Counted from the first letter of the stretch, positions 1-12,300 are shown. The stretch: DNA of 64,000 bases from Isoetes taiwanensis (GCA_021234155.1 JAJEKV010000011.1:23676101-23740100), one strand, 5' to 3'. Notes: generated from the letters alone by a model not told the origin. Made by a program: numbers and translations.

Positions 1-9
1 CGTTGGATT

Positions 10-1071
10 CTATTGCAAGGAGCCAGGTAAAGGGTCAAGCAAAGCAGCCACAGCCTGGTCCTGATCAAGAGTCATTTCTCCCCAAGGATCAGCATATTCG
101 GGGTAGGATGACAGAGGCAGACTCGCAGGTGGAGCCTGAACTTGATAAATATTCTGAGCTTCCTCAGAATCTGTGTCTGAGAGAGAGGGTTCAGCATGTT
201 CAACAGAAATGATCTTGCCTGTTTCCAAGTCCATGGTGGCATTGAGGTGACCATCAGTGATGACCAACTGATCCGTGGCCCAATAATGGATACTCTTGGC
301 CTGGCGGAGAAAAGGTCGGCCAACCAACATTTCATAATCACCAGGATCTTCGCCAGCCTTCCAAACTCCAAATTCCATGGGGAATCGGAGATCACCGATG
401 TTGATGTGAAGAAGAGGCGTGACGCCTTGAGGTCTGGTGATATGGCCATTAGCCAACTTGATGTCATATGGGGCACGAAAGAGTTGTTTGATGCCCATTT
501 GTTTGCGGAGTTTATCCGTGATGAGATTGACTGCGCTACCTCCGTCTATTTGAACATGGTTGACTTGCTGATTACCCACCGTGGCATGGACCGTGGGTGT
601 AGAGGTAGCCACAGCCCCAACTAAAACAGTTGGGAGTGGTAACTGGTCCTTGAGAGCAGGACAGAGTTTCAAAATGGTTGCCAAGCTTAAAGGAATTTTG
701 ATCTTGGCTAGCTCCTCTTGGAGTTCCAGAGGCACATGAGAAAAAGGATCTGCTGGTTCCACGGGTGCTGGAGTGCGTGGTAGTGAAGCAGCAACTTCTT
801 TGAGTAAGTCAACCTCTGCAGCAATATTGGGATATGTCTGAGAGCGTGGAGGTTGAGATGTGGAAGGTGTATCTTGTCTTTGTTGAGCTCTGGTGGTGGC
901 ATGAACATTTGCTAGCGTGCGGCCTTCAGCAGCTTGCATGAGATTCAAAATGCTTTGGCGAACTTTAGGCATGACATGTGGCATGAGTTTCTCCAAGTCA
1001 GGTGCAAAATGAACCTTTTTTTCTTCCTCATGAGGAATGGTGTCAACCGCAAAGGCGGGGTTGCGTGCCAT
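10..1071 (-). pseudogene. Ty3/gypsy-like retropepsin region of pol (partial)
   Basis: An open frame of 353 codons. Its middle holds an aspartic-protease active site of the plant gypsy type (IDGGSAVNLI), followed by a flap and C-terminal region of pepsin-like fold (LVGRPFLRQA). The protease would cut the element's Gag-Pol polyprotein. The reading frame leaves the window on the left, where reverse transcriptase and integrase would be expected. It overlaps the preceding gag/zinc-knuckle frame by about 130 bases in another phase. That could be a programmed frameshift or decay; in-frame breaks elsewhere in the element favour decay. The family assignment is firm, the intact state is not. Confidence 0.75.
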
Positions 1072-1856
1072 TTGGAATAATGGTCAAGGGGCGTGGCACG
1101 CCCAGTGCGGCGTGAAACCAAACCAACCCAATTTGATGGCTGAACTGGAGGGTTTAGTGCCTGAAAAATTTCTTCCTGTGCTTGTTGATCCAGCTGAGGT
1201 TGATTTGCAGGAGCTGATTGATATCGTGATTGCTTTGGCGCGCTAGGGTGGCTTCTTGAGAACAGGGGCCGGCCTTGTTTGCCATTAGCAATCCAGAGTT
1301 GGTAAGCCGTGAGGCAGACCGATGTGGTCTGATTGGTGCCAGGAAGCTGTACCTGAACTTGTGGAAGTTCAGGGCACGCCGTGGTGGTATGACCCCATTC
1401 TTGACAGTGGTAACACTGAGCTTTTGAAGGATCAAAAGGAGGACGTGGGTTTGGTCCCCGTTGTTGCTCCTGTTGCTGATAGAGTTGATTCGGTTGCGCT
1501 AGAAGTGGTGGCTGCTGATAGTGCGATTGTTGCTGAGGTGTTGTTTGCACTTGATAAACGAGTTTGTTGCGGAAAGGCGTGGGATGAGTGCGAGTGCACT
1601 CTTCCGTGGCATGATTGCACATGTTGCATCGCTTGCAATGAGGCGGGCCATTGGTTGAGTTGCACTCATTTGCCAAATGGCCTTGGTATTTGCAAATATG
1701 GCACCAGATCTGACTGCGCTGTGGATTGGCGTGTTGAGGCTGGACAGTCGTCTGTGGAACCATGACAGGTGGAATGAAAGGGAGCTCTTGAAGAGCCACG
1801 CCACGGGAGGAAACATTGGCCCGAAAGTGATTGACAAGGTCGATAGCCCGCTCCAA
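945..1856 (-). pseudogene. Gag C-terminal part with three CCHC zinc knuckles
   Basis: Three CX2CX4HX4C knuckles are visible in order: CHICKYQGHLANEC, CKRCNMCNHATEEC and CYHCQEWGHTTTAC, separated by glutamine- and proline-rich linkers. Such knuckles bind retrotransposon RNA in the nucleocapsid. The frame continues the gag domain found just to the right (1988-2812) after a short stretch with stops. It runs into the protease frame on its left. The order gag, knuckles, protease reads right to left, so the element is on the minus strand. The breaks between frames suggest an inactive copy. Confidence 0.75.
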
Positions 1857-1987
1857 AGTCTTGGGATGCGGTATTCATCATGAGTCAATAGCTGGAGGAA
1901 GTCCTTGGAGAAACCAGACCAAAATCGGCTCGTGGTTGGGTACTCCTTGAGTTTCTTCGCGAGAATGTGAAGTCGATCGCAAAAATC

Positions 1988-2812
1988 TCAGGCGGACTCC
2001 GTGGGCTCTTGTTGAAGTTCATTGAGTTGCTTGAGATGAAGTTGATCATCATCCGTGGTCCTATAATGAGAAAGAAAAGCAGTTCTCATTTCAGACCAAT
2101 CTTGTTTCCAGTGGCTTTTGTTGGACATGAGCCATTGATGAGGAGAGCCACGCAGGGTGGTGGAAAAGATGTGGAATTTCAGTTGAGGTTGCGCATGACC
2201 ATTTAGGACAGCTAGAGCCTCAAATTCTTCCATGTGGGCCTGAGCACTTTGGTCTAAGGGTTTGCCTTTCGTGTTGCTAAAAGTAGGATAAGTCAGTTTC
2301 AGAGTCTGAAAGGTAGATGTGAAAGTGCTTGGCTGGACAGAACAAGGATAGTGAGGATATTGAGGTTGAGTTGGAGGTGGCATGGTGCCCGGGGACCCCG
2401 ATGAAGGGGTGTCAAGGGTTGAGGAACCGAAGGTGCCCGAGCATTGGTTTTGAGATCCATAAGGTTGTAAACAGGAAGTGCAAAGCGGGGAAATATAGGG
2501 AAGGAAATTCCCGGGTAGGCTTAAAAAGAGACCTGCCAGGATATCCCCGCCCCACCCGGGAGATGATGGTTGTGAAGGAAGAGGCGATGGCCCGAAGAAT
2601 GATGGATGTAGGCATGTTCGTGGGTATGAAAGTAAGGTTGAGAAGGTTGAGCCCGATAGGGCTCCCCGAGCAGTGATGAGGTGGATCGAGGTCGGGAGCA
2701 ATGTTTGCACACTTGGGGGCGGAACCGGACGACAGACACGAGGTGTGGGTGGCGCCGACCGAGCCCTAGACCGGCGGTGGCCTCCCCTCAATGTCATAAG
2801 CGATCCATACAT
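1988..2812 (-). pseudogene. Retrotransposon Gag domain
   Basis: The first half is low-complexity, rich in proline and serine. The C-terminal half matches the usual plant retrotransposon gag pattern: a fully hydrophilic segment ending in SHWKQDWSEMRTAFLSHYR, followed by a region rich in glutamine and leucine. Gag forms the virus-like particle of LTR retrotransposons. The frame stops at the left end and resumes in another phase toward the zinc knuckles, so this copy is probably dead. The first ATG is at 2812, but a true start could lie further right. Confidence 0.65.
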
Positions 2813-2829
2813 GTCGCCGTAATCAGCTT

Positions 2830-3530
2830 CCGACGATGGCGCCCAAGCGAGATGCCGCTCGAGAAAGGAGTTCTTCCGGGCGTGAAGTTTCTACGCACAT
2901 GGCGCATGGCGAGAAAGTAGGATTGAATCGTGACCCGCAGCCGGGCGATGTTTTTGGGGTCCGGGTTCGAACTCCCCGAAGACAGCCCTCTGTGGAGGAC
3001 CCGTGGATCTAACAGAGAGTCCGGGGACTATGTCACGCGGGATTTGCAAGAAGAGAACAAGAAGAAGAAAACAGAACAAATGAGAGGAAAATGATAAGCT
3101 TCCTTGATATCAATGATGAACATACATGAGCCCTCGCAATCGAGAGAAGACTGAAAAGAGACAAGACTCAAAAACTCATCTAGCCTTCATGTGCTAGCTC
3201 TACTCATATATATAGTGCAATGGCCTTTGGCCCAATATAGACACTCTGACTGATCTCGGTGCCGACTCCTTGAAGGAGGCCTGATTTGCAGGAATGCTGG
3301 CGGTGCCTCTTGAGGTGCCTAAGATCACGCTGACGCGGGCGGTGAGGGGCCATCACTTGTCTGAGCGGCGCCTCTTGTTGACGGGCGCAGGCTTTGGCTG
3401 CGTGGTCTGCTGCTTGGTCTTCTGCTGAGCCTTTGATGGCTGACCCGTGGCTGACTGTGGATCCTTGAGCTTGACCTGGTTCGTCGTATGCATGAATAGT
3501 CCTGTATCAGGAGGCACAGGACTAACACAT
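2830..3530 (-). repeat. Putative 5' LTR and leader of the gypsy-like element
   Basis: This stretch lies upstream of gag on the minus strand. A TATA-like run (minus strand TATATATGAG, about 3,205-3,215) sits in its middle, as expected of an LTR promoter. The candidate outer end begins TGTTAG near 3,527. The second LTR lies outside the window, so the borders cannot be proven by comparison. A plus-strand GGTTCGAACTC near 2,965 resembles a tRNA T-arm or pol III B box. I could not identify a convincing primer-binding site. Confidence 0.35.
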
Positions 3531-3846
3531 TTTATGCTTCGTCCGACCTAATACCTTAAAGATCTGCAGTGTATAAAATGTGTTTTGATTTAGTGAGCCA
3601 CTGCGAGCTTCTTTTATAGGACACGATGATATAGGCCAGGTCATGCAGAACATTGTGCCAGTATAAAAATGTTGATTCCTCACGAAGATAAAATGCTTAC
3701 GATTTTCATATTGTAGTTGGCGAATAGGTTGGACTATTGCTGTTGGGTGAGCACAGGCAGATGTTTGGATTGAATGAAAAGAATTAGTCACTTCATAACA
3801 TCCAGAAACATTAGAGCTATTTTTCTTAAGTCGTTTACTATACTAG

Positions 3847-4455
3847 GTGCAATTGAAATCTGGCCTGAAAATGGAGACAAAAGCTTGACGAAAATCACTT
3901 TTAGAACTATTAGTCAAAGTCTGCAAAATTTAACTGAGGTAAACCTGTCAATGTATTTGAGGATGCATCACATATAATCTTTATCTTACTGATAATTTCT
4001 TTGTATTTGAACAGATACCAAGCAAATTTCTAGTTGGCAGAAAGTTAGAGAATATTATTGTGGGGATATGTGATGAAAAGGGAAAGATTGACGATACAGT
4101 TGATGTAGGACATAGTCTAGAAATGGACTGGCAGAGGAATGTCAAACTGCCCTTTTACCAAAGGAAAATGTCAATTGCCTGACATAATTTTGCCATCACC
4201 ACCTGGCATCTGGTCTGGAAACGTGTCACATGCTCTCGACCTCGACCGTGGACTTCGACTAACTATCCAGGTGTTTACTACTTCCTAAGTTGAAATTGGG
4301 CATCTTGCATCTTTTTTGCTGAAAATCGTACTGCTTAGGTTAAGGTTGAGATGAACAAGGCCAAAACAGTTATAGCAGAAAACAAGCTCATGGAAGCATT
4401 TTCCGGGAGCCAATGCATTCTAAACTTTTCAGCAAGGAATGATCAAAATTTTCCA
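3847..4455 (+). pseudogene. Exon set of a broken plant gene, possibly GMI1/SMCHD1-like
   Basis: Three exon-like blocks with good splice borders are seen: 3847-3938 (ends GAG before GTAAAC), 4015-4270 (starts after ACAG, ends CCAG before GTGTTT) and 4339-4455 (starts after TTAG, ends CCAG before GTTATT). Block 1 encodes an IEIWPENGDKSLTKITF peptide. Block 2 encodes LVGRKLENIIVGICDEKGK and, after a one-base frameshift near 4,165, LPDIILPSPPGIWSGNV. This pattern recalls the repeat region of SMC-hinge proteins such as GMI1/SMCHD1, but I am not sure of the family. The frameshift and the absence of further clear exons suggest a pseudogene fragment. Confidence 0.4.
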
Positions 4456-5172
4456 GGTTATTTGACAGAAGAGATGATTAATAATGTAAGCTGAGCAGAT
4501 TTATATTTATGTTCCTTGATCCAGGCGATTTTAACCATAATTTGTGGATGCATGTAGCTTGAGTTTTGCAGTATGAAAATACTTGGTGGTCGTAGCTTTT
4601 GTGCAAAAAAGAAGATGGATACGGTCATCATTTTTTGTCCAGCTTCTTGGTTTACATCGCATATATTGATGCTACAACTGTGAGTGCTGGTTTCAGCTGG
4701 TCTTGGAATACAAGGGTCTCCGCACTTTGTTTTTGGCATTGAATACATCTAGCGACATTCCGGAGATATCAAGTATTCTGCCAAATCAAATTCATGATAT
4801 GATATGCAGACATAAATTACTAGCTTCTTTATAATGGAGTAAAGCATTAGATCTGCTGGCAAGGCAATATATGCTAGATATTATCGTATACAAATGGCTA
4901 TCATATATTAGACCTTCAATATGGTGGATGCCAAAGGATCAATGCAAGTTCTTTGATACTTGAATGAACCATTCACAAATGTTCAATCGATTAGAAACAT
5001 ATCGAGGTAATGAAAAAAGATTATATTGCATTCAAGAGTTATTAAGTTATTGAACTATTCAATATTCTTGTAACATATGCTTGAAACAGATGCTTGAAGT
5101 CTTTATTTTCCTCTTTGAAGTCTTTTTTTTCCTGTTTGCCTTCAAATCTTTTGATAACATAAATCATTAATA
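4456..5172. other. Noncoding stretch
   Basis: AT-rich sequence with many stops in all frames. I see no gene, repeat or structured element in it. Confidence 0.5.
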
Positions 5173-5755
5173 ATCTCCAACAACTCTAATTATACTCCCC
5201 CCTTAATAATAGAACTCGTATTTTGAGTTTTATTCGCGTTTATGGATTTTTAGCAAAAAAAATTTTTAAGCTATAACGCAAACCATTACATTACACGCAT
5301 TAAAATTAAATTCCCCCTTAAACCCCCTTTTATTTGGGTGCATATTCACAGGGGGGTGACGTAGGGCAGTGAGAGCCCTTATAATTATGTTTTGCATGTA
5401 CAAAATTAACACCATATAGTATATTGCTTGAAATCTTATAGTATTTTACAAATTTTGTTATACAGTATAACAAATTCTGTACATCTAGACCCCACAAACG
5501 AGGAACTTTGTGTACGGTGTAGATTAAGGAATAAGGGGTGAATATGCCTATCCAACAGCTCTCGTTGCCCGGAGTTACACCCCGTGTGAATATGCACCCA
5601 AATAAAAGGGGGTTTAAGGGGGAATTTAATTTTAATGCATGTAATGTAATGGTTTGCGTTATAGCTTAAAATTTTTTTTTGCTAAAAATCCATAAACGTG
5701 AATAAAACTCAAAATATGAGTTCTATTATTAAGGGGGGAGTATAATTAGAGTTGT
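5173..5755. mobile_element. Foldback/MITE-like element with about 185-bp inverted arms
   Basis: The left arm (about 5173-5357) and right arm (about 5569-5755) are nearly perfect inverted copies. Both ends read CAACTCTAATTATACTCCCC inward and carry the runs TTAAGGGGGGAG and TTTATTTGGGTGCATATTC in mirrored order. A unique core of about 210 bp separates them. The element directly abuts a LINE reverse-transcriptase frame on its right. No coding capacity is seen and I could not identify a target-site duplication. It could be a nonautonomous DNA transposon or a foldback element. Confidence 0.75.
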
Positions 5756-6870
5756 ACCTGCCTTCACTGCGGAGGTCAACAACTGCGAGAGGGCCTCTGC
5801 AACGATGGTAAAGAGGAAGGACGCCAAAGGGCATCCCTGGCGAACTCCACGCCCCACGCTAAAGATCGGCGACGACTCGCCGTGACATAGAAGGGTGGCT
5901 CTGGAGGACGTCAAGAGCTTCAAAGTCACTGCCGTAAAGCTCTCACCACACCCAAAAGCTAGCATCATCTTTTCCAAAAACTCCCAACGAACACTATCAT
6001 TGACCTTCGCGAAGTCCAGCTTCAGCTGCAGGTACACAATTTGCTGACCTGTTCTGCGCGCCCAGTGAATGCCCTCAAATGCCGCCGCTACATTATTAAG
6101 AATCTGCATGCCTGGAATGAAGCCAGGCTGCATGGGACTAATAGCCTCCTTCAGACAACTTACAGTCTAAGCGAGAGTGCCTTCGCGATAATTTTGTACA
6201 CTGCCGACAGAAGCGTGATGGGGCGCCAATCAAAAATGACAGACGGCTCCTTCACCTTCGGTATTAACGAAATGCAGCCAGTGTTGAGTCTATAGTCTAG
6301 CGCCTCTGCCTGAAGCAGATCTTGATAGGTCTGCAGCACTGAGTCCCCCACCCAATCCCAATATTCTTGGAAGAACTCCACCGGAATCCTATCCAGACCA
6401 GGGCACTTATGAGGGGCCAATGCACGACAAGCCTTCTCAAGCTCCTGCTTTGTAAGCGGGCGCTGTAATGCCTGCCTTCTATCCGCAGACACCTTGCAAG
6501 ACACGTTACTGAGCACAATCTCCTCCATCACGTCCGAGTAGGGATATCGCTTTTCTTGAAAAAACTGAGAGAAATGCTGGAAAGTAGCATGTTTGATGTC
6601 TACGAGCGAATGCAGAATACGACCATCGGCTAATGCCAGAGATGACATTGAGGCCGCATACTTCTTCAGTCGCGTAGCCCTGAAGAACATATACGAATTG
6701 GTGTCCCCTTCCCGCAGCCAGGTGATCCCCGACCAACAAGTTTTCATCCATAATGCTTTTAGCATACTTAAAAGTGGCAGTTGTCTTAAGGATTGAAATG
6801 ATGCTACTGTTAATGAACTATTACCAGTTTGCGATCCAAACCTGGATGGCCAATAAAGCACGCATTTCAA
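5756..6870 (-). pseudogene. LINE reverse transcriptase fragment, frameshifted
   Basis: Two minus-strand frames together cover the N-terminal and central part of a plant L1-type reverse transcriptase. The first (6160-6870) holds the WLREGDTNSYMFF region, the ALAPHKCPGLDRIPVEFFQ motif and SLIPKVKEPSVIFDWRPITL. After a phase change near 6,150 the second (5756-6133) holds QPGFIPGMQILNNV, LKLDFAKVNDSVRWEFL and GVRQGCPLASFLFTIVAEAL. The YxDD catalytic motif that should follow is missing because the frame ends at the foldback element. This is a truncated, frameshifted copy with no function of its own. Confidence 0.85.
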
Positions 6871-6904
6871 TGGGATATTGTTAGCCCCAAGAGCTAAAGA
6901 AGAG

Positions 6905-7205
6905 TTTAATTGACACTTGACAGACTATTTCTTCAATTAAGAGGAGATTTATAAGACGTACTATTTCGTTCAGTTAAGAGGAGATTGATAAGCACATGAC
7001 ACCCTCCTTCTAAAGTTAAGAAGCACATCACAGACTATTTCTTTAGTTAAGAGGAGATTGATAAGACACACTACTTCTTCAGTTAAGAGGCGATTGATAA
7101 GACAGACTAATTCTTTAGTTAAGAGGAGATTGATAAGCACATGACAGACTATTTCTTCAATTAAAAAGAGATTGATAAGCGCGTCACAGGCTATTTGTTC
7201 CATTA
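6905..7205. repeat. Degenerate minisatellite, units about 40-50 bp
   Basis: Six or so imperfect copies of a unit with the core TTAAGAGGAGATTGATAAG, each followed by a variant of CACATGACAGACTATTTCTT. Unit length and spacer vary. A minus-strand frame across it merely translates the repeat. Confidence 0.8.
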
Positions 7206-7776
7206 AGAAGCAGTAAAACTTTCTTTCTGTTCACTACTAGTTGAATAGCGATATAGTATTTAAAGGAGCATTTTGAATTGGATTTGGAATGATACAAATG
7301 CTTGGGTCCAATGTTAATGCTGGGTAGCCGAAGATCTCATGGCCCATTGTCAATGGATAGTCATTTTGCATTTTGGAAGATGGATAGAGCTCTATTTAAA
7401 TGTGGTCAAAATGGGAAGAAAAAAATAGGTGCAGTTTCCTCATTGCGTCTTGACATTAAATATCTATTTCAAGGGTAAAGAAACATGTTTTGCAAATATA
7501 GAGGAAGAAAAGTAGCAGCTATGAGAACAATTGAGTTTTGGCTAATTGGCATGTCAATAGCCTTAGTAGGATGACCTAAGTAGAAGACAATTGTAGGGAT
7601 GTGCTGAAGAAATAATTTCTCCTTCTCAAACTTGCACTTTTGGTTAAGCAAAGCATTTTTAACCACCAAAAAATAATGAATGTGGAAAGATGGAGTTTGA
7701 TTAGGATAAATTTGTATCTTTTGAGTGATGCATATCGATGGAGAGGGATATGCATAAAGAATTACCTTGCATTGAT
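7206..7776. other. Noncoding stretch
   Basis: AT-rich, without long frames or recognisable domains. Nothing further is seen. Confidence 0.5.
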
Positions 7777-7998
7777 AGACAAAACAGGTACACTTTAATC
7801 TGTACTTTCCAACTTTCTATTAATCATGAAGTAAAAATATTCTAGAAAATCTTCATTCAAAATTTAATATATGAGTTAAACTTAGACAAAATAGGTACAT
7901 TTTAATCTGTACTTTTCAACTTTCTATTAATCATGAAGTGAAAGTATTCTAGAAATAATCGATATCTTCATTCAAAATTTAATATATGAGTTAAACTT
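7777..7998. repeat. Tandem duplication, about 107 and 115 bp
   Basis: Two adjacent copies (7777-7883 and 7884-7998), both running from AGACAAAA(C/T)AGGTACA to TATATGAGTTAAACTT. The second copy carries a short extra ATCGAT-containing insertion. Noncoding. Confidence 0.8.
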
Positions 7999-10200
7999 CT
8001 TACTTGCAAAAATGCGTCATATCTCTTAATTTAATTGCACTAGAAACGTGTGCCCGGCGATGCCGAGCATTAATCATGGATGTGTGGAATGGGTAAATGA
8101 AATTTTGATTGTGTTTGCGTCCATAGATGTAATGCGTCGCTGGGCTAATCTCCTGACATGTGTTTTTACTCGGTCTTTAACGTCTATATGTGCAACTTCA
8201 ACAACAGTAATGTTGATATTGGCAAGAATAGACATTACTTGCTTTTATAATCATTTTTGTTATTGAAATTGTCTAATGATAGTTTTATCAATGTATTAAC
8301 TTTCTGTTTATGGATTTCAGAAGAGAAAACAATGCTTTATAACGAACATGAGAGGCAATTAAATCTACCTCTAAAGACGAAAATTTGGAAAGACAGATCC
8401 AAAACTTATGCTCAAAATGTCACCCTTAGTGGTTAAGTACATAAAAAAAAATAGGTAAAACATCTCGAACTGACGCTGATTTAGCAGTAGGGCAAAACCT
8501 CCTTGGGCACCTGCCAGTCGGTGTAGCTAAAAATCGACGGATGGTCGATATGTGAAAATCCCACCCTGAGTCAGAAGGTTTGAGTGGTGACATATATCTA
8601 AAGATGGAAAATGGATAGGCCGTAGGCCCCGACTTGTGGGGTCAGAAGTTATATTGAAAGCAGAACTGGCAGCGCTTTTTTCTTGGTTGTTGAAAAGTTG
8701 ACGCATATTAGTAATCCATGATGCTCATTCTGTATTGCACCGAGCCAATACGATGAACATATTTGTGTCTCTCTAGGTATGCCATTCTATCGCATTTCAA
8801 TTTTAAGTCTATAAGCGTTTAATGTAAATTGCACGAATATCCATTTCCCAATGCTCCTTTTAATCATGTTCTCGTATGTCAACATTAGGTTTACTTCCTC
8901 TTCATACCAAGCTTGTGAACCACTTTCTCTACAACGTTAGGCTATTTTATTTCAAGAATGACCAAATCTAATACATCATCTCTATCACAAACATGGGCCA
9001 ATGCTCAATATCTAGGATTGCCCATTTAGCAAACCTCTCTATGTCTATCGTGTTCTATAGAAACCCTACATTCAAGGTGGTCATGAAATGGTGAATAACG
9101 AATGAGAGTAATAATTCAATAGGAAAAAAGAAGTTGGAAGAAGACACTTTTAAGTAAGGCGCCTCTGTAATTTGATAATTTAAACTTACACTTTGGTTAT
9201 TCTAAAAGCTTTTGGTAGTTTCTCTAAGCATTATAATTTACACACTTCTCCCAAAATGGATGCTTGAATGTCTCACCACTGCATCAAAAAATAGATGATT
9301 AATTGTTTTGGCAATTGCGTACTTGTCGTACCTCATTTACGTCCTTTAAGTTGACCAAGTCCATATATGCTCATGTGCATGTCATAATGTGCACTTTTCA
9401 TAGAATTTCCAAATGTGATATGAAGATTGAATTAAAGATTGGAAGCAAAGAAAAATGCATCTCTCAATATGACATGCTACAACAAAGAAAAATACATCTT
9501 TCAAAATTATAGTGACAGAACATATAGAAGAACCATACAACCAAAGCATGGATTTTGGTTTTTTATTTGGACTTTTATCTCACCTGACCTAGTAACCGCA
9601 ATTATCTTATCTGTAGTTATCTTATCTGCAATCCTGACATGTCCAACTTTTTGTTTCCAACATGCAAGAAAAGCATACTGCAATCATGGGTTGGATGCAT
9701 AAAACCATGAGTTGAAGTGTAAAGACCATTCAAAACGTAAATTGGCTGCACGGCACAAAGTGCACTAAGAAAAGTCACTATGAAGAATAGATTGCAAAGG
9801 AGAATTTCAGCAACCTGATATTATTATTGACAACCCGTTTTTTTTTTTAACATTTCTCCAAAATTTAAAATGTAGAAGTTTAAAGAGAATTAAAAAAGCA
9901 GGAAAATTTATTGGAACCATCTCACACTTGCCTCTTCCTCCATTCTAGTTCTCTCTAGTTCTTTATGGCTAGATTGTTGAGCTCCTAGTTTCATCAGAAA
10001 TATTATTCAACATTTTAGAAAAGCAAGAAGCTTTGTTGAACCATTCCACACTTGTCTTTTCCATTCTAGTTCTTTATAGCTGGATCGTTGAGTGTTTTGT
10101 TTCATCGAAAATAATATTCAGCTGTGCTAGATTTACCCAAGGGTGGCTCAAAACAACAAAGGTACTAAAAGGGTCCAAGCACAATATAGTGGGTCAAAAA
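7999..10200. other. Noncoding stretch with one local duplication
   Basis: No convincing gene. Near 9,905-10,110 two diverged copies of a segment (accatctcacacttg ... ttctagttctttat ... tttcatc) lie in tandem. Short open frames elsewhere have no recognisable motif. Confidence 0.5.
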
Positions 10201-10359
10201 AGTCAGTTTTCGAACTATGAAAGTAGTTGGAAAATTAGTGGGAAATTTAGGTTGTATTTTGAATTTTCCGAAGTTAACGGGGAAAGGGAGGGCTCGGGAC
10301 GAAATACCAAGAATGGGAGATGGGAGGGAATTCGTTTGTTGCCGAATCTTCTGGGTCCA

Positions 10360-10560
10360 TTCTGATTCAACATCCCACTTCCGTTACACAGCTAAAGCGG
10401 CCTCAAGTTTTCTCCTATCCTCTGGTTTTTCCCTCAGTTTTTTCCCTCAGGTTTGTCTTCCCTCAGGTTTTTCTTCCGGCCCTGCTAATTCTCTAGTTTA
10501 TGAACTCTCAAGTTTTTTTGCCCTGAAACTTTCTCTCATTCCATCAAAGGATTAGAATGG
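10360..10560 (+). promoter_or_regulatory. Possible pyrimidine-rich leader of the downstream gene
   Basis: A CT-rich tract with a repeated TTTTTCCCTCAG/TTTTCTTCC pattern lies about 0.5 kb before the first coding exon candidate at 11,060. Leaders of this kind are common in plant 5' exons. No TATA box stands out, so the assignment is only a suggestion. Confidence 0.25.
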
Positions 10561-11059
10561 GGATTTCTTTTTTATTGTCCACGTTTGTGCTACAAGCAGG
10601 AACAAGGGAAAAGGCAAATGCAGTTTCTTTCTTTTCTTGTTAAACTTGGCGTTTATTTCTTGTTGGGTGATGTAGTGATGAGTCTTAATTTCATACATGT
10701 TGTGGTCATCTCTCTAGATAGCTTGTTGGGTAATGCTGGAACTTAAGTTTTCACATGCATTGTTGATCTCTCTTGGCAGGGAAAATCCAGGACTATAATA
10801 GATCTTGTGCACATAAAGCATCTCTAGCCAATTGTTACAAAACCGTTAGTTTTAATTCAAGCTAGCCATATCTAACTTTAAATTCTTGCTCTGATTTATT
10901 ATGAGAATTTATAACACTATTACTCTATGATTGTAGGAAATTTGAAAAAGACAACGCTGCCTCTCTTCTTGTGTACAGTTAGTTGTGCATATTTTTGAAT
11001 GTTTATGCAAATTTAGTTAAGCCTTGTCTTACTGATGTGCATGTAGGTAGTTGTATCTC

Positions 11060-11582
11060 ATGGAGTCAGTTCCAAGCGATGCAATTCCAGATTTGAGCAA
11101 CAGAGGTTTGACCTTTAGGGAGTTATATAAATCAGAGGAAGGGAATGTTGATGACAATGACATGCGGAGGATGTGGGGTCCAAAGGTAAATGGCAAGTCT
11201 TGTTACAGGTTCAGGTTGTTGAAAGAAAACAAGAAGGAGGAGTTCCTATTGCTATATAAGAAAATACATGATAGAAAGAAGGTTTTAGGAGGGCAGGTGC
11301 CTCAAGCATTGGCAGTAGCATTTCTCTTGCATTGCAATGGTCGTGAAATAAATTGGATGAGTTTCTACAAGCATGCAAAGTCAGCAGCAAAGAGTAGAGC
11401 ACTTTCAAACAGTGACTATGACGATGGGCTGAAAAACGGGACAGCAAATGTTGTTTCTCAACAGACATTGTCTCCAATTGCGTCAGTGCTTGTTGAGAAG
11501 CCCTCTTCACAAATCTTTATTAGCTCTAATGTGACATGTAAGACCAAGGTGAATGATGCCAATTATGAAAAAAAGATACCAG
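11060..11582 (+). CDS. Exon of a hypothetical protein, perhaps 5' part of the NLI-phosphatase-like gene
   Basis: A 174-codon open exon that follows a plausible acceptor (GCATGTAG, near 11,046) and ends ATACCAG before GTACTA. The peptide is lysine-rich and hydrophilic. It starts with MESVPSDAIPDLSNRG and contains LLLYKKIHDRKKVLGGQVP and an alanine-rich helix candidate (HAKSAAKSRALSNS). I do not recognise the domain. It lies on the same strand 0.7 kb before the phosphatase-like exon and may belong to one transcript, but no exon links them clearly. The intervening segment (11.6-12.3 kb) is dominated by a low-complexity TTGCAGCTTGTGTC repeat. Confidence 0.45.
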
Positions 11583-12300
11583 GTACTATTTGATTCTTGT
11601 TTCTCTATTTTGTAGCTAATTTCTTAACCACTGAGGTCATAGCAGCTTCTTATTATATTCAATTATTATGTTTATCTTTAGCTACATAAATTAATTTTTA
11701 GTTGTAGCTACATGGAGTTGAAGTAGTTGTTGTATTCATAGTTAGAGGCATGTTGTTGTAAGGTATAATTGCATGTTTTAAGCCAAAGTTGAAGCTCATA
11801 GGTAGAATCATGTAGTTATGAGTTGCAGCTACAAGCTTAAGCTTAGTCACATGTTGTAGTTGATATTTACAACCATTTTGATTATTCCAGTTGCAGGTGC
11901 AGATTGCAGCTGGAAGCTTACAGTTGCTTGTTGCAGATGCACCACACCTTACTAGTTACAGTCTCAGTCTTAGCCATAGTGCACCATGCCTTAGTAGTTG
12001 CAGTTTCAGTCACAGTCATAGTGAGAGAGTGTATCAGGAAGTTACAGCTTGCACCTTGTGTCTTCTAGCTCAAGTCACAGCTTGCAGCTTGTGTCCTATA
12101 GTTGCAGCTTGTGTCATATAGTTGCAGCTTGTGTCCTTTGCCATCGAGATGCTCTGAAGCTATAGGCCAAGCTTTTGCAGATCACCATAATGAGCACTCA
12201 AACTCTTGCTGATAGGCTGGTTAATCTTCTAGCCCATTGACTGATGTAATTCAAGTTTATTCACGTCTAAAGCAATAGAGCAAAATGTTAGAGCTTTCTT
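11583..12300. repeat. Intronic/intergenic low-complexity run of TTGCAGCTTGTG-type repeats
   Basis: Between 11,890 and 12,140 short variants of AGTTGCAGCTTGTGTC(C/A)T and AGTCTCAGTC(T/A)TAG recur in tandem. The 76-codon frame over it is a translation of the repeat and carries no domain. Confidence 0.55.

Noticed and set aside
2935-2990. tRNA-like GGGTTCGAACTCCCC in the retroelement leader
   Set aside because: No matching A box or cloverleaf was found, and TTCGAA is self-complementary, so strand cannot be decided.
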